Shown in pieces: positions 25,213-33,598 of a DNA stretch of 64,000 bases. Made by a program: the position numbers and the translations under genes. The stretch comes from Dyella telluris (GTDB lineage: Bacteria; Pseudomonadota; Gammaproteobacteria; Xanthomonadales; Rhodanobacteraceae), in NCBI RefSeq assembly GCF_014297575.1, contig NZ_CP060412.1:2232001-2296000 (forward strand), written 5' to 3'. The stretch's first letter is position 1; each line of letters begins with the position of its first letter. The notes beneath the pieces are model-generated. The model searched no databases, was not told where the DNA came from, and saw nothing but the letters and a program-made list of their open reading frames with translations.

Positions 25213-26031
25213 ATGAACAGCCATTCCCTTACCGCCCCAGCCCGCCGAGACCTGATGCGACCCTTGCGCTACCTCTGGCGCGTGCCTTTGCTGCTGCTGC
25301 ACATCGTGCTGGGCATACTGCTCTGCTCGCTCGTGCTTACCTGGCGCCGCGATGTAGTGATGAAGAATGGCCGCGAGCCGTTTGCGCATCGCACCATCCG
25401 ATGGTGGTCCACCGCGCTGCTGCGCATCTTCGGCCTGCGTTCGGTTCGGGTGGGCAAGCCGCTGGCCGACCCGGTGCTGTTCGTCGCCAATCACACCTCC
25501 TGGATCGACATCGAGCTGCTGCACAGCCAGCGCGCGGCCTGTTTCGTGGCCAAGGCGGAAATCGCCAGCTGGCCGCTGGTCGGCTGGCTGGCCTCGGCGG
25601 GTGGCACCATCTTCCATCGCCGTGGCAGCAACCATTCGCTGGCGGCGGTGATGCAGGTGATGGTGGATCGTCTGCGCGCAGGTCGTTCCGTGGCCGTGTT
25701 TCCCGAAGGTGGCACCGGCCATAACGGCGTGCTGCGCGTGTTTCACGCGCGCATCTTCCAGGCCGCGCTGGATGCGGAAGTTCCGGTGCAGCCGGTGGCC
25801 TTGCGCTTTGCGCGTGCCGGTCGCCGCGTGGTCGATGCCGGTTTTCGCGACCACGAAAACTTCATGCAGAACTTCCTGCGCCTGCTGGGCGAGGCGCCGC
25901 TGGATGCCGAGGTGCACTTCCTCGAGCCCGTGCCGGCCACGCCGGATGCGCGCCGTCGCATGGCCGAAACCTCGCGCGAGCGCATCGCCGCTGCGCTGGA
26001 AGACAAGCCCGGCACCGATAACCAAGCATGA
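25213..26031 (+). CDS. 1-acyl-sn-glycerol-3-phosphate acyltransferase-like (PlsC family)
   Basis: A 272-residue membrane-associated acyltransferase. One hydrophobic helix (VPLLLLHIVLGILLCSLVL) is followed by the PlsC signature: VANHTSWIDIELL (HX4D), the Gly-rich GWLASAGGTIFHRRG block and VFPEGGTGHNG, which bind the glycerol phosphate and acyl donor. It would add an acyl chain to a lysophospholipid or related lipid such as an ornithine or aminolipid. The next gene, a YheT-type hydrolase, overlaps its stop by ATGA, so the pair is co-translated. Whether it is the main PlsC is unclear; a housekeeping copy may lie elsewhere. Confidence 0.88.
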   Translation: MNSHSLTAPARRDLMRPLRYLWRVPLLLLHIVLGILLCSLVLTWRRDVVMKNGREPFAHRTIRWWSTALLRIFGLRSVRVGKPLADPVLFVANHTSWIDIELLHSQRAACFVAKAEIASWPLVGWLASAGGTIFHRRGSNHSLAAVMQVMVDRLRAGRSVAVFPEGGTGHNGVLRVFHARIFQAALDAEVPVQPVALRFARAGRRVVDAGFRDHENFMQNFLRLLGEAPLDAEVHFLEPVPATPDARRRMAETSRERIAAALEDKPGTDNQA

Positions 26032-27029
26032 CGCTGCCCAAGGGAAAGGATTTTCTGCCGCCGGCGCCGCTGCGTAGTGGCCATATCCAGACCATGCTGT
26101 CTTCCAGCGGCGTGCGTCGCATGCTGCTGCCCAAGGCGGCGCAGACCGTGCTGCAGGGTTCGGAGCCGATGATGGTCGACGGCGGCGATGGCGTGCGGCT
26201 CACCGGCGCCTACACCGCGCAGAAGACGCATCCCCGGTCGCGTGGACTTGCCGTGCTGTTCCACGGCTGGGAAGGCAGCGTCGATTCCACCTATGTGCTG
26301 CAGACTGGCAGCCGCCTGCTCGGCGACGGCTGGGACGTTTTCCGCCTGAATTTCCGCGACCACGGCGACAGTCATCATCTCAACGAGGCGCTGTTCCATT
26401 CGTGCCGCATCGACGAGGTGGTGCACGCGCTGGGCGATATCGCGCAGCGTTTCCCCAACCGGCCGATGGCGCTCGCAGGATTTTCGCTGGGCGGCAACTT
26501 CGCGCTGCGTGCCGCCATGCAGGCTCCGGCGGCAGGTCTGCCGTTGAGCTACGCGCTGGCGGTGTGCCCGATCATCGATCCGGGCGAAGGGCTGTTCTCG
26601 CTGGAAGGCCAGGCGCCGTGGTTCTACCAGGCGTACTTCATGCACAAGTGGCGCCGCTCCCTGCAGGCCAAGCAGGCAGCGTTCCCGCACCAGCAATACT
26701 TCGAGCTGGCCGAGCTCAAGCAGAACCTGCGCGGCCTTACCGCGTCGCTGGTGGCGCGGCATACCAATTTCGCGTCGCTGGAAGCCTATCTGGATGGCTA
26801 TTCGGTGGCCGGCCGCGCGCTGGCGGACATGCACGTGCCGTGCACCATCCTTACCGCGCGCGATGATCCCGTCATTCCCGTGGCAGCCTTCGAGAAGCTG
26901 GACCTGCCGGCCAACGTGGAGCTGGACATCTCACCCTACGGCGGCCATTGCGGCTTCATCCGTGGCTGGAACATGACCAGCTTCACCGACGACTACATCG
27001 CCGCGCGCTTCAACGCGATCGTGCCCTGA
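26028..27029 (+). CDS. YheT family alpha/beta hydrolase
   Basis: A 333-residue serine hydrolase of the YheT/ABHD1 family. It has the conserved N-terminal FLPPAPLRSGHIQTMLSS, the oxyanion strand LFHGWEGSVDSTY, FRDHGDSHHLNEALFHSCR, and the nucleophile elbow GFSLGGNFALR. The catalytic Asp (ARDDPVIP) and His (GGHCGF) are in place. Family members are esterases or lipid hydrolases with poorly known substrates. It overlaps the acyltransferase gene by four bases, implying a joint role in lipid turnover. It is followed by a REP-like repeat. Confidence 0.9.
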   Translation: MTLPKGKDFLPPAPLRSGHIQTMLSSSGVRRMLLPKAAQTVLQGSEPMMVDGGDGVRLTGAYTAQKTHPRSRGLAVLFHGWEGSVDSTYVLQTGSRLLGDGWDVFRLNFRDHGDSHHLNEALFHSCRIDEVVHALGDIAQRFPNRPMALAGFSLGGNFALRAAMQAPAAGLPLSYALAVCPIIDPGEGLFSLEGQAPWFYQAYFMHKWRRSLQAKQAAFPHQQYFELAELKQNLRGLTASLVARHTNFASLEAYLDGYSVAGRALADMHVPCTILTARDDPVIPVAAFEKLDLPANVELDISPYGGHCGFIRGWNMTSFTDDYIAARFNAIVP

Positions 27030-27043
27030 TCCTTTCTTTCCCG

Positions 27044-27111
27044 GTGGGAGCGCACCCTGTGCGCGACTGGGCAACCCGTGGACGCCAGTCGCGCACAGGG
27101 TGCGCTCCTGC
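27044..27111. repeat. REP-like palindromic repeat, GTAGGAGCGC family, copy 3
   Basis: A 27-base arm (27044-27070, beginning GTGGGAGCGCACC) pairs with 27085-27111 (ending GGTGCGCTCCTGC) with only two mismatches, around 14 bases. It is the most symmetrical of the three copies and lies just after the YheT gene, where it may also act as a transcription end. Confidence 0.88.
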
Positions 27112-27194
27112 AGGAAGGGTTACGCGCGGTTCGTCACGACGGCGTTGCATCATCCGCGTCAGGATCGCCAGTCATTCCACCGGGAGACAAGCAG

Positions 27195-27596
27195 ATGGCT
27201 CACGCCAAGGGCAGCTTCGAGGTAAAGATCACGCCGCAGGCACCAGACGAAGGCGTAGGCGATCCCAGCGTCGGCCGCATGGCCATCGAAAAGCAGTTCC
27301 ACGGCGACATGCAGGGCGAGGGCCATGGTCAGATGCTGGCGGTGGGTACGGCCGTGGACGGCTCGGCCGGCTACGTGGCGATGGAACGGGTCAACGGCAG
27401 CGTGCACGGCCGCCAGGGCAGTTTCGCACTGCAGCACGCCGGCACGCTGACGCGTGGCACGCCGCAGCTCTCCGTCACCATCGTGCCGGATTCGGGCACG
27501 GACGGACTTGCCGGCATCGCAGGGCACCTGACCATCACTATCGCGAACGGCGTGCATTCGTACGATCTCGACTACAGCCTGCCCGATAGCCCATGA
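27195..27596 (+). CDS. DUF3224 family protein
   Basis: A 133-residue protein of the DUF3224 family, which forms a small allene-oxide-cyclase-like beta-barrel. The sequence fits the family pattern: AKGSFEVKITPQAPDE at the start, RMAIEKQFHGDMQGEGHGQML in the middle, and SFALQHAGTLTRGTPQLSVTIVPDSGTDGLAGIAGHLTI near the C-terminus. It has no signal peptide and should be cytoplasmic. GGGAGA precedes the ATG. The function of the family is unknown, and its neighbours (hydrolase, sugar dehydrogenase) do not clarify it. Confidence 0.88.
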   Translation: MAHAKGSFEVKITPQAPDEGVGDPSVGRMAIEKQFHGDMQGEGHGQMLAVGTAVDGSAGYVAMERVNGSVHGRQGSFALQHAGTLTRGTPQLSVTIVPDSGTDGLAGIAGHLTITIANGVHSYDLDYSLPDSP

Positions 27597-27657
27597 CGCT
27601 ACCCCCTCGCGGCGACATGGCGGTACGCTGTCAGACTCCCTCCATGGAGTGTGTTCC

Positions 27658-28752
27658 ATGCGCAAGTTGATCCTTGGCCTGCTGGGGCTGCTGATGGCCC
27701 AGGCGGCGATGGCGGCACCGCAGCTGGACAAGCTCACGATGCCGAAGGGATTCCACGTCGCGGTGTATTCGGACCAGGTGCCGAACGCGCGGGAAATCGC
27801 ACTGGGCGCCAAGGGCACGGTATTCGTCGGTTCCAACAGTGCCGGCAAGGTCTATGCCCTCACCGACACCAGGGGCGACGGGCATGCCGACAAGGTGCGC
27901 GTGATCGCCAGCGGCCTGCAGCTGCCGGTGGGCGTGGCCTTCAAGGACGGCAACCTGTATGTGTCCGCCGTGAGCAAGATCCTCGTGCTGCGCGACATCG
28001 AGAATCACCTCGACACCCCACCCACGCCGGAAGTGGTCAACGACAAGTTTCCCACCGAGACCCATCACGGCTGGAAGTTCATTGCCTTCGGGCCAGACGG
28101 CAAGCTGTATGTGCCGGTTGGTGCACCCTGCAACATCTGCGACAAGGGCAAGGACTACGCCAAGATCACGCGCATGAACGCGGACGGCAGCGGGCTGGAA
28201 GACGTGGCCTACGGCGTCCGCAACACCGTGGGCTTCGACTGGCAGCCGACGACGAAGCAACTGTGGTTCACCGACAACGGCCGCGATCTGATGGGCGACG
28301 ACATGCCCAGCGACGAGCTGAACCGGTTGTCGCATGTCGGTGAGCACTTCGGCTATCCGTACTGCCACCAGGGCGACACGCTCGACCCCGAGTTCGGCCA
28401 GGGCAAGAACTGCAAGGACTATACGCCGCCGGTTTACAAGCTGGGCGCGCACGTGGCGTCGCTCGGCATGCGCTTCTATGAAGGGGCGCAATTCCCGGCC
28501 AGCTACAAGGGCGCGATCATCATTGCCGAGCATGGTTCATGGAACCGCAGCAAGAAATCCGGTTATCGCGTGATGGCCGTCCATCTCAACGGCGACAAGG
28601 TCACCGCGTATGAGCCACTGCTGGACGGTTTCCAGCAGGACGAACGGGCCTGGGGTCGTCCCGCCGACGTGCAGCCGCTGCCTGACGGCAGCGTGCTCGT
28701 CAGCGACGACCTGGCCGGCGCGGTCTATCGCGTTACCTACGAAAAACCCTGA
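27658..28752 (+). CDS. sorbosone dehydrogenase-like (PQQ-dependent type) exported protein
   Basis: A 364-residue exported beta-propeller protein. A signal peptide (MRKLILGLLGLLMAQAAMAA) is followed by repeats characteristic of the L-sorbosone/soluble glucose dehydrogenase group: FHVAVYSDQVPNAREIALG, LQLPVGVAFKDGNLYVSAV, FGPDGKLYVPVGAPCNICDKG, VAYGVRNTVGFDWQP and LWFTDNGRDLMGDDMPSDELN. Relatives oxidise sugars or aldehydes in the periplasm using PQQ, but no PQQ genes are in the window, and some relatives may not bind it. Two Cys in the PCNIC segment are conserved in this branch. The fold is confident; the substrate is not. Confidence 0.82.
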   Translation: MRKLILGLLGLLMAQAAMAAPQLDKLTMPKGFHVAVYSDQVPNAREIALGAKGTVFVGSNSAGKVYALTDTRGDGHADKVRVIASGLQLPVGVAFKDGNLYVSAVSKILVLRDIENHLDTPPTPEVVNDKFPTETHHGWKFIAFGPDGKLYVPVGAPCNICDKGKDYAKITRMNADGSGLEDVAYGVRNTVGFDWQPTTKQLWFTDNGRDLMGDDMPSDELNRLSHVGEHFGYPYCHQGDTLDPEFGQGKNCKDYTPPVYKLGAHVASLGMRFYEGAQFPASYKGAIIIAEHGSWNRSKKSGYRVMAVHLNGDKVTAYEPLLDGFQQDERAWGRPADVQPLPDGSVLVSDDLAGAVYRVTYEKP

Positions 28753-28812
28753 TGCGGCGCCTGCACGGCGACGCGACACTCGATTCATCGCCATTCATCC
28801 GGGAGAACGACC

Positions 28813-29433
28813 TTGCAACTGCGTAGTGACAGCTTCGAACACGGGCAGCCGATGCCGACGCGACTGGCCTTTGGCAAACGCGGCGAACCTTTCGCCCTGT
28901 CGGACAACCTCAGTCCGCACCTCGCGTGGAATGGCGCGCCGCACGCGACGCGCTCGTTCGTGCTCACCTGCCTCGACTTCGATGTGCCGAGCAAGCCGGA
29001 CGACGTGAACCAGGAAGGCCGCGTGGTGCCGGCCGACCTTCCGCGCGTGGAGTTCGTGCACTGGCTGATGGCCAACATTCCCGTCGAGTGCGGCGAATTG
29101 GCCGAAGGCGCTTGCAGCAATGGCATCGTGGCACGCGGCAAGCGCGCGCCGTATGGGCCGCCGGGCAGCGTGCAGGGCATCAACGACTACACCGGCTGGT
29201 TCGCCGGCGATGCCGATATGCGCGGTGAATACCTGGGCTACGACGGTCCGTGCCCGCCGTGGAACGATTCCATTGTCCACCACTACCACTTCCGCCTGTA
29301 TGCGCTGGACGTAGAGAGCCTGCGGCTCGCCGATGGGTTCACCGTGAATGAACTGCGCGAGGCGATGGACGGCCATGTACTGGCCGAGGCAGAGATCATG
29401 GGCACCTACACCATCAATCCCGCGGCAGCCTGA
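28813..29433 (+). CDS. YbhB/YbcL family (PEBP-like) protein
   Basis: A 206-residue phosphatidylethanolamine-binding-protein fold. The family features are LSPHLAWNGAPHATRSFVLTCLDFDVPS, VHWLMANIPVECGELAEGA, NDYTGWFAG and GYDGPCPPWNDSIVHHYHFRLYALD. Bacterial members are small soluble proteins of unknown role, often called Raf-kinase-inhibitor-like. The best start is TTG at 28813, which has GGGAGAA upstream and gives the normal N-terminus; no in-frame ATG gives a full-length product. It follows the dehydrogenase-like gene by 60 bp on the same strand. Confidence 0.88.
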   Translation: MQLRSDSFEHGQPMPTRLAFGKRGEPFALSDNLSPHLAWNGAPHATRSFVLTCLDFDVPSKPDDVNQEGRVVPADLPRVEFVHWLMANIPVECGELAEGACSNGIVARGKRAPYGPPGSVQGINDYTGWFAGDADMRGEYLGYDGPCPPWNDSIVHHYHFRLYALDVESLRLADGFTVNELREAMDGHVLAEAEIMGTYTINPAAA

Positions 29434-29562
29434 ATGCCCTCGTCGCGAGCGTGAACGGTGACCAAAGGCCGGTCCGGACTGAGGCTATCTTCACGCTCGC
29501 AAGGCGCAGGCTGTGGGTGAATGTCGGCGGGTTGATGTCATGCCCGCCGAGAGGATCGCACC

Positions 29563-29718
29563 ATGCTCCACTACGCCCTGGTTTTCCTGGTCATTGCCGT
29601 CATTGCCGCGCTGTTCGGTTTCACCGGTATCGCGGGTGCTGCCGCAGGCATGGCGAAGATTCTCTTCGTCATCTTCCTGATCCTGGCCATCATTGCGTTC
29701 TTTCGTCGCGCGAGTTGA
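29563..29718 (+). CDS. DUF1328 (UPF0391/YtjA) small membrane protein
   Basis: A 51-residue hydrophobic protein, [20 protein letters not shown] at its start, then an Ala/Gly turn ([14 protein letters not shown]), a second hydrophobic helix and a basic end FRRAS. This pattern of two TM helices with a TGIA...AA.AK turn is the DUF1328 family, widespread in proteobacteria and often stress-induced. The role is unknown. The ribosome site is GAGAGGA. It precedes the YqjD-like gene by 85 bp; both families respond to stress, so co-regulation is plausible. Confidence 0.88.
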   Translation: MLHYALVFLVIAVIAALFGFTGIAGAAAGMAKILFVIFLILAIIAFFRRAS

Positions 29719-29803
29719 ACGAGGGCACGCTGGAGCGGCATCCCCCGGTACGCACGACCGAACACATTGGTTACAGTGAATGTCCGCCTCATCGGAGAAC
29801 GTC

Positions 29804-30169
29804 ATGAACAAGCAAGTCCAGGCGCACGAGGAAAACACGGCTGCCGAGCGTATCGAGGAACGTGCCGAGCGCATCAAGCAGGCCACCACGACCGCCGTGA
29901 CGAACACCAAGGAAGCCGTGGAGCGCGCTGCCGATCACGTCGAGGACGGCCTGCATCGCGCCACCGACAAGGCAGCAGATGCCGCCACGCGGGCCACCGA
30001 GAAGGCTGACGAGTATCGCCAGCGCGGCCGCGAGGCGTACGACGACGCCATCGACCGCGCCGATGAATGGCTGGAGCGCGCCCGCGACTACGTGCGCGAG
30101 AAGCCTGTGCAGTCGGTGGCTATTGCCATTGGCGCCGGCTGGTTGCTTGGCCGCATACTCCGCCGCTGA
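29804..30169 (+). CDS. DUF883 family (ElaB/YqjD/YgaM-like) membrane-anchored protein
   Basis: A 121-residue protein with a long, highly charged Ala/Glu/Arg-rich helical region (about residues 10-95, with repeats such as RAADHVEDGLHRATDKAADAATRATEK) and a single C-terminal membrane helix (SVAIAIGAGWLLGRILRR). This is the DUF883 layout; E. coli YqjD and ElaB bind ribosomes at the inner membrane in stationary phase. The RADEWLERARDYVREKPVQSVAIA transition is the family signature. It heads a cluster with a YqjE-like holin-family protein and a short third protein, like E. coli yqjD-yqjE-yqjK. Confidence 0.9.
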   Translation: MNKQVQAHEENTAAERIEERAERIKQATTTAVTNTKEAVERAADHVEDGLHRATDKAADAATRATEKADEYRQRGREAYDDAIDRADEWLERARDYVREKPVQSVAIAIGAGWLLGRILRR

Positions 30170-30244
30170 TTGATCACCTGAGCCCGTTCAATGGCCTCAT
30201 CGCAGCGACGAGGCTACCCATAGGCTCACAGCCGAGGACAGCGG

Positions 30245-30709
30245 ATGGACCAGACCGGACGCGATGACGCGCCCGCCTCGCCCGACGAGACGCCTTCTCC
30301 TGCGCCGCCGGGCCTGCTGGACGACATCGGCCGCCTCGGCCGGGCCTTCCAGAAGCTGTTCGGAGCTCAGCTCAAGCTGCTGGCGGCCGAGCTGGGGCTG
30401 GCGCGCAGCGCCGTCCACTGGTTGCTGGTGGCCGGTCTGGTGGCCACCGTGGCCGCCGTCGGCTTCGGGCTGACCCTGCTGGGCCTGATCGGCTGGCTGC
30501 TGGCGCAGTGGTTCGGTTCGTGGACCTGGGCCCTGGTGTCGCTGGCCGTGGTGGAACTGGTCTTCCTCGGCGGGGCGCTGCTGCTGTTCCGTCGCTGCAT
30601 GCACTGGATGACGCTGCCCGCGACGCGGAGCGAATGGGGTGCGATGATGCGCGAGACCCTGCGCCGTCCCGACCCGCAGGCCGATCCCCGCCCGGAGGAC
30701 GAGCCATGA
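30245..30709 (+). CDS. YqjE-like phage holin superfamily III membrane protein
   Basis: A 154-residue protein with a Pro-rich cytosolic N-terminus, an amphipathic segment (LLDDIGRLGRAFQKLFGAQLKLLAAELGLARSAVH), two TM helices (LLVAGLVATVAAVGFGLTLLGLIGWLL and WTWALVSLAVVELVFLGGALLLF) and an acidic tail. This matches YqjE and other membrane proteins grouped with holin superfamily III by topology; it is not a phage lysis gene here, because no phage genes surround it. Its stop overlaps the next start by ATGA, so the cluster is translationally coupled. Confidence 0.8.
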   Translation: MDQTGRDDAPASPDETPSPAPPGLLDDIGRLGRAFQKLFGAQLKLLAAELGLARSAVHWLLVAGLVATVAAVGFGLTLLGLIGWLLAQWFGSWTWALVSLAVVELVFLGGALLLFRRCMHWMTLPATRSEWGAMMRETLRRPDPQADPRPEDEP

Positions 30710-30996
30710 GCCTCATCAAGCAACTGCATGCGGTACGAGAAGCGCAGGACCGCGCGCAGAACGCCCGTGGCGAACTGGCCGTGCCCGCCCAGGCCCTGTT
30801 GTCGCGCGGCCAGCGTTACCCGCTGACCACCGTGGGCATGGCGGCCGGAGCGGGCTTCGTGCTTGGCCAGCTCAACGTGCATCCGCTCCGCGTGCCCGGC
30901 CTTGGCGCCCTGTTGAGCGGCACGGCGGCGGAAGTGGTCGGACAGGCCATGCGACTGGTCGCGGATTTCGCGCAGGAACACAGCGACCTTTCATGA
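30706..30996 (+). CDS. small protein in YqjK position, unknown function
   Basis: A 96-residue protein I cannot place firmly in a named family. It begins MSLIKQLHAVREAQDRAQNA and has a Gly/Ala-rich moderately hydrophobic middle (TVGMAAGAGFVLGQLNVHPL and GLGALLSGTAAEVVGQAMRLV) that could associate with the membrane. It overlaps the YqjE-like gene upstream (ATGA) and the AI-2E transporter gene downstream (ATGA). By position and size it corresponds to E. coli YqjK, but sequence identity to YqjK cannot be judged here. Confidence 0.75.
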   Translation: MSLIKQLHAVREAQDRAQNARGELAVPAQALLSRGQRYPLTTVGMAAGAGFVLGQLNVHPLRVPGLGALLSGTAAEVVGQAMRLVADFAQEHSDLS

Positions 30997-32159
30997 ACAC
31001 GCCGATGTCCCCGCCACCGCCTGTCGCCGCGGGTGACGAGGCGCTTCTGGATCTGCCCGTCGAAGCGATGGTGCCCAGTCGCGAGCCGAGGCTGAACCTG
31101 TTGCACGTGAACCGCGCCCAGAGCGCGCGGCGACACCTGCGCGGCATCCGCATGGTGCTCAACATCTTTCTGGCGCTGGCGCTGCTGTACACGGTGACGA
31201 TCACCAAGCAGTTGCTGATACCGCTGGTGCTTGCCTCCTTCATCGGTCTGGCACTCAACCCCATCGTGGCGCGCTGCGCGCATATGGGTATTCCTCGCTG
31301 GCTCGGTGCCAGTGTGTTGATGATCGGCCTGATCGCCGGCATCGGCACTGGCATCGGCATGCTCACCCAACCCGCGCTGGGCTGGGTGCACGAGGCGCCG
31401 ACTGCCATTCGCAGTTTCATTCCCAAGCTGCGCAGCGTGATGCAGCCGCTGGAGGCTGCCAATCGCGCCACCCAAGGCCTGACCGGGCCGACGCGCGTGC
31501 AGGGTTCGGTGCAGTCACCGCTTTCCATCACCATCTGGGACATCGTGGCCACCACGCCCAAGGTGCTGGCGGGCGTGCTCACGGTGGTGCTGCTGGTGTT
31601 CTTCTTCCTCGTCTACGGCGACCTGATGCTCAGGCGGTTGGTGCAGGCCTCGCCGAGCTTCGGCTACAAGCGCCATGCGGTGCATGTGGTGCGCGGCATC
31701 CAGTTCGAGGTATCGCGTTACATTCTCACCGCCACGCTGATCAATCTTGGCCTGGGCGCCGCCACGGCCGGCATGCTGTGGCTCTATCACATGCCCGATC
31801 CGCTGTTGTGGGGAACAGTGGCGATGCTCGCCAATTTCATTCCCTACGTGGGCGCGATCAGCACCACCGCCGTGCTCGCCGTAGTGGGCCTGCTCAACTT
31901 CAACCAGGCGGGTTCGGCCTTGCTGCCGGCGCTCACCTTTGCCGGCATCACGGCATTCGAAGGCAATGTGGTCACGCCACTCATCCAGGGTCATCGCATG
32001 CGGCTCAGCCCCATCGCGATCCTGCTGTGGCTGCTGGTGTGGGGCTGGCTGTGGGGCATTCCAGGCGCCTTGCTCGCGGTACCCATGCTCACCAGCGCCA
32101 AGCTCGTGGCCGAGCGCGTGCGTGGCTGGCGCTGGTTTGTGCGCATGGTGCAGCGCTGA
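30993..32159 (+). CDS. AI-2E family transporter
   Basis: A 388-residue inner-membrane permease of the AI-2E (UPF0118/TqsA) family, with seven or eight TM helices. Characteristic stretches are LLIPLVLASFIGLALNPIVARCAHMGIPRWLGASVLMIGLIAGIG, VLLVFFFLVYGDLMLRRLV, LWGTVAMLANFIPYVGAISTTAVLA, and the C-terminal LLWLLVWGWLWGIPGALLAVPML. Members include the autoinducer-2 exporter TqsA and Na+/H+ antiporters; most are uncharacterised. It starts inside the stop of the YqjK-position gene (ATGA), so it is the last gene of the coupled envelope cluster. No quorum-sensing genes are nearby. Confidence 0.92.
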   Translation: MNTPMSPPPPVAAGDEALLDLPVEAMVPSREPRLNLLHVNRAQSARRHLRGIRMVLNIFLALALLYTVTITKQLLIPLVLASFIGLALNPIVARCAHMGIPRWLGASVLMIGLIAGIGTGIGMLTQPALGWVHEAPTAIRSFIPKLRSVMQPLEAANRATQGLTGPTRVQGSVQSPLSITIWDIVATTPKVLAGVLTVVLLVFFFLVYGDLMLRRLVQASPSFGYKRHAVHVVRGIQFEVSRYILTATLINLGLGAATAGMLWLYHMPDPLLWGTVAMLANFIPYVGAISTTAVLAVVGLLNFNQAGSALLPALTFAGITAFEGNVVTPLIQGHRMRLSPIAILLWLLVWGWLWGIPGALLAVPMLTSAKLVAERVRGWRWFVRMVQR

Positions 32160-32166
32160 TCGCCGG

Positions 32167-32628
32167 ATGACCGCGCCGCTCGCCATCCGCTTTGTAACGG
32201 CGCAGGACTTCGCCGCCTGGCAGCCGCTGTGGGATGGCTACAACGCGTTCTATGGGCGCAGTGGAGAAACGGCGTTGCCGGAGGCATTCACGCGCATCGC
32301 GTGGTCGCGCTTCCTGGATCCGGCCGAACCGATGCATGCGCTGGTGGCCGAGCGTGAAGGCCAGCTGCTCGGCCTCGCGCACTATCTGTTCCATCGCAAC
32401 ACCACCAACCCCGCGGACAACTGTTACCTGCAGGACCTGTTCACCGTACCGGCCTCGCGCGGGCTGGGAGTCGGTCGCGCGCTGATCGAGGCGGTTTACG
32501 CGCAGGCGCGCGAAGCCGGCGCGGGACGGGTGTACTGGCAAACGCACGAAACCAATGCGACCGCCATGCAGCTCTACGACAAGCTAGCCGAGAAGTCAGG
32601 CTTTCTGGTGTACCGCAAGCCGTTGTAG
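32167..32628 (+). CDS. GNAT family N-acetyltransferase
   Basis: A 153-residue GNAT enzyme. Motif A with the acetyl-CoA pyrophosphate loop is LQDLFTVPASRGLGVGRALIEAV (RXXGXG/A form), and motif B reads GRVYWQTHETNATAMQLYDKLAEKSGFLVYRK, where the Tyr is the usual catalytic or CoA-contacting residue. It follows the AI-2E gene by only 7 bp, so it is probably in the same transcript. The acceptor substrate (small amine, amino acid or peptide) is unknown. Confidence 0.9.
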   Translation: MTAPLAIRFVTAQDFAAWQPLWDGYNAFYGRSGETALPEAFTRIAWSRFLDPAEPMHALVAEREGQLLGLAHYLFHRNTTNPADNCYLQDLFTVPASRGLGVGRALIEAVYAQAREAGAGRVYWQTHETNATAMQLYDKLAEKSGFLVYRKPL

Positions 32629-32664
32629 TGTCGGGGCATCTCACGTTCGCAGCGGGTGGGTGCC

Positions 32665-33591
32665 ATGCATGCAGGGAAGACGGGAGCGAAAGCATTTGCG
32701 TGGCTGCTCGCATGCTGCAGCTCTGTTGCCTTAGCGGCTTCCCCGGCGGCGGACACACGGCCGCTCTGCGGTGTTCCATCCGGCAGCCAGACTCCCGCCG
32801 TACGTGAAACCACGCTTGCCGGCGTCCCCGCGATACTTCGCGTGCCTGATCATGTCCGCAAGCCACCGATTATCCTCTGGCATGGCTTCGGTCCGCCCGC
32901 GAGCGAAAAGGCCATGATGGAAGCGTTGCCCCTGGACGACGTGGATGCTGTGAAGGTCTACCTTGGCCTGCCCTTGTTCGGTGCGCGTGCGCCCGAAGGT
33001 GGTATGAAGGAGTTGGCGCGGCGACAAGGCGAAGACGTCGGCCTGCTGGTCTTCAAGCCCGTGGTGGTCGGCGCGGCCGACGAATTGCCAAACGTGGTGG
33101 ACGCATTGCGGAAAAACGCCTGCATGCAGCAGGGCGCATCGGTGACGCTGGTTGGCTTTTCCGCAGGTGGCGCGGCGACGCTCGATGCGCTGATACAAGC
33201 CAAGGTAGCCATCGATGTGGCGGTACTCATCAACCCTTCCACTGGCCTGAGCGAATCAGTACAGGCGTACGAGAAGGCCACCGGCAAGACCTACGCCTGG
33301 TCGCCCGCTTCGCGCGCGCTGGCGCAGGAAAGCGATGCTGCCGCGCATGTATCGCAGATCGCCGCCCATCGTCCGGCACTGCTGTTCCTGCAGGGCACCG
33401 ACGACGCCGTGATCGATGCGATGGCGGTGTCGTCGCTGGTCGAGCGCCTGAAGCCGTTCTATGGTGAACAGCTGCAACGATTGCAGCTGACCCGGCCCGC
33501 TGGCATGTCCCACCAGTGGGCCAGCGATCCCGCTACGTTGGCAGTGGTGCGCAAGGCTACCGGCGACTGGCTCGTCGAGCACCCGCCGTAG
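32665..33591 (+). CDS. exported alpha/beta hydrolase
   Basis: A 308-residue exported hydrolase. After a signal peptide (AWLLACCSSVALAAS) the core shows the oxyanion strand PPIILWHGFGPPAS, the nucleophile elbow GFSAGGAATLDAL, and a C-terminal Asp (LQGTDDAVID) and His (AGMSHQWAS). These form a normal Ser-Asp-His triad. The product is likely periplasmic. ATG at 32665 is preferred over a GTG three codons upstream. I cannot assign a substrate; neighbours are a GNAT gene upstream and a convergent PD40 gene downstream. Confidence 0.82.
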   Translation: MHAGKTGAKAFAWLLACCSSVALAASPAADTRPLCGVPSGSQTPAVRETTLAGVPAILRVPDHVRKPPIILWHGFGPPASEKAMMEALPLDDVDAVKVYLGLPLFGARAPEGGMKELARRQGEDVGLLVFKPVVVGAADELPNVVDALRKNACMQQGASVTLVGFSAGGAATLDALIQAKVAIDVAVLINPSTGLSESVQAYEKATGKTYAWSPASRALAQESDAAAHVSQIAAHRPALLFLQGTDDAVIDAMAVSSLVERLKPFYGEQLQRLQLTRPAGMSHQWASDPATLAVVRKATGDWLVEHPP

Positions 33592-33598
33592 CTGCGGT

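Noticed and set aside
30245..30709. Holin gene as a sign of a prophage
   Set aside because: The protein is YqjE-like and sits in a conserved-type envelope operon; there are no endolysin, capsid or tail genes.
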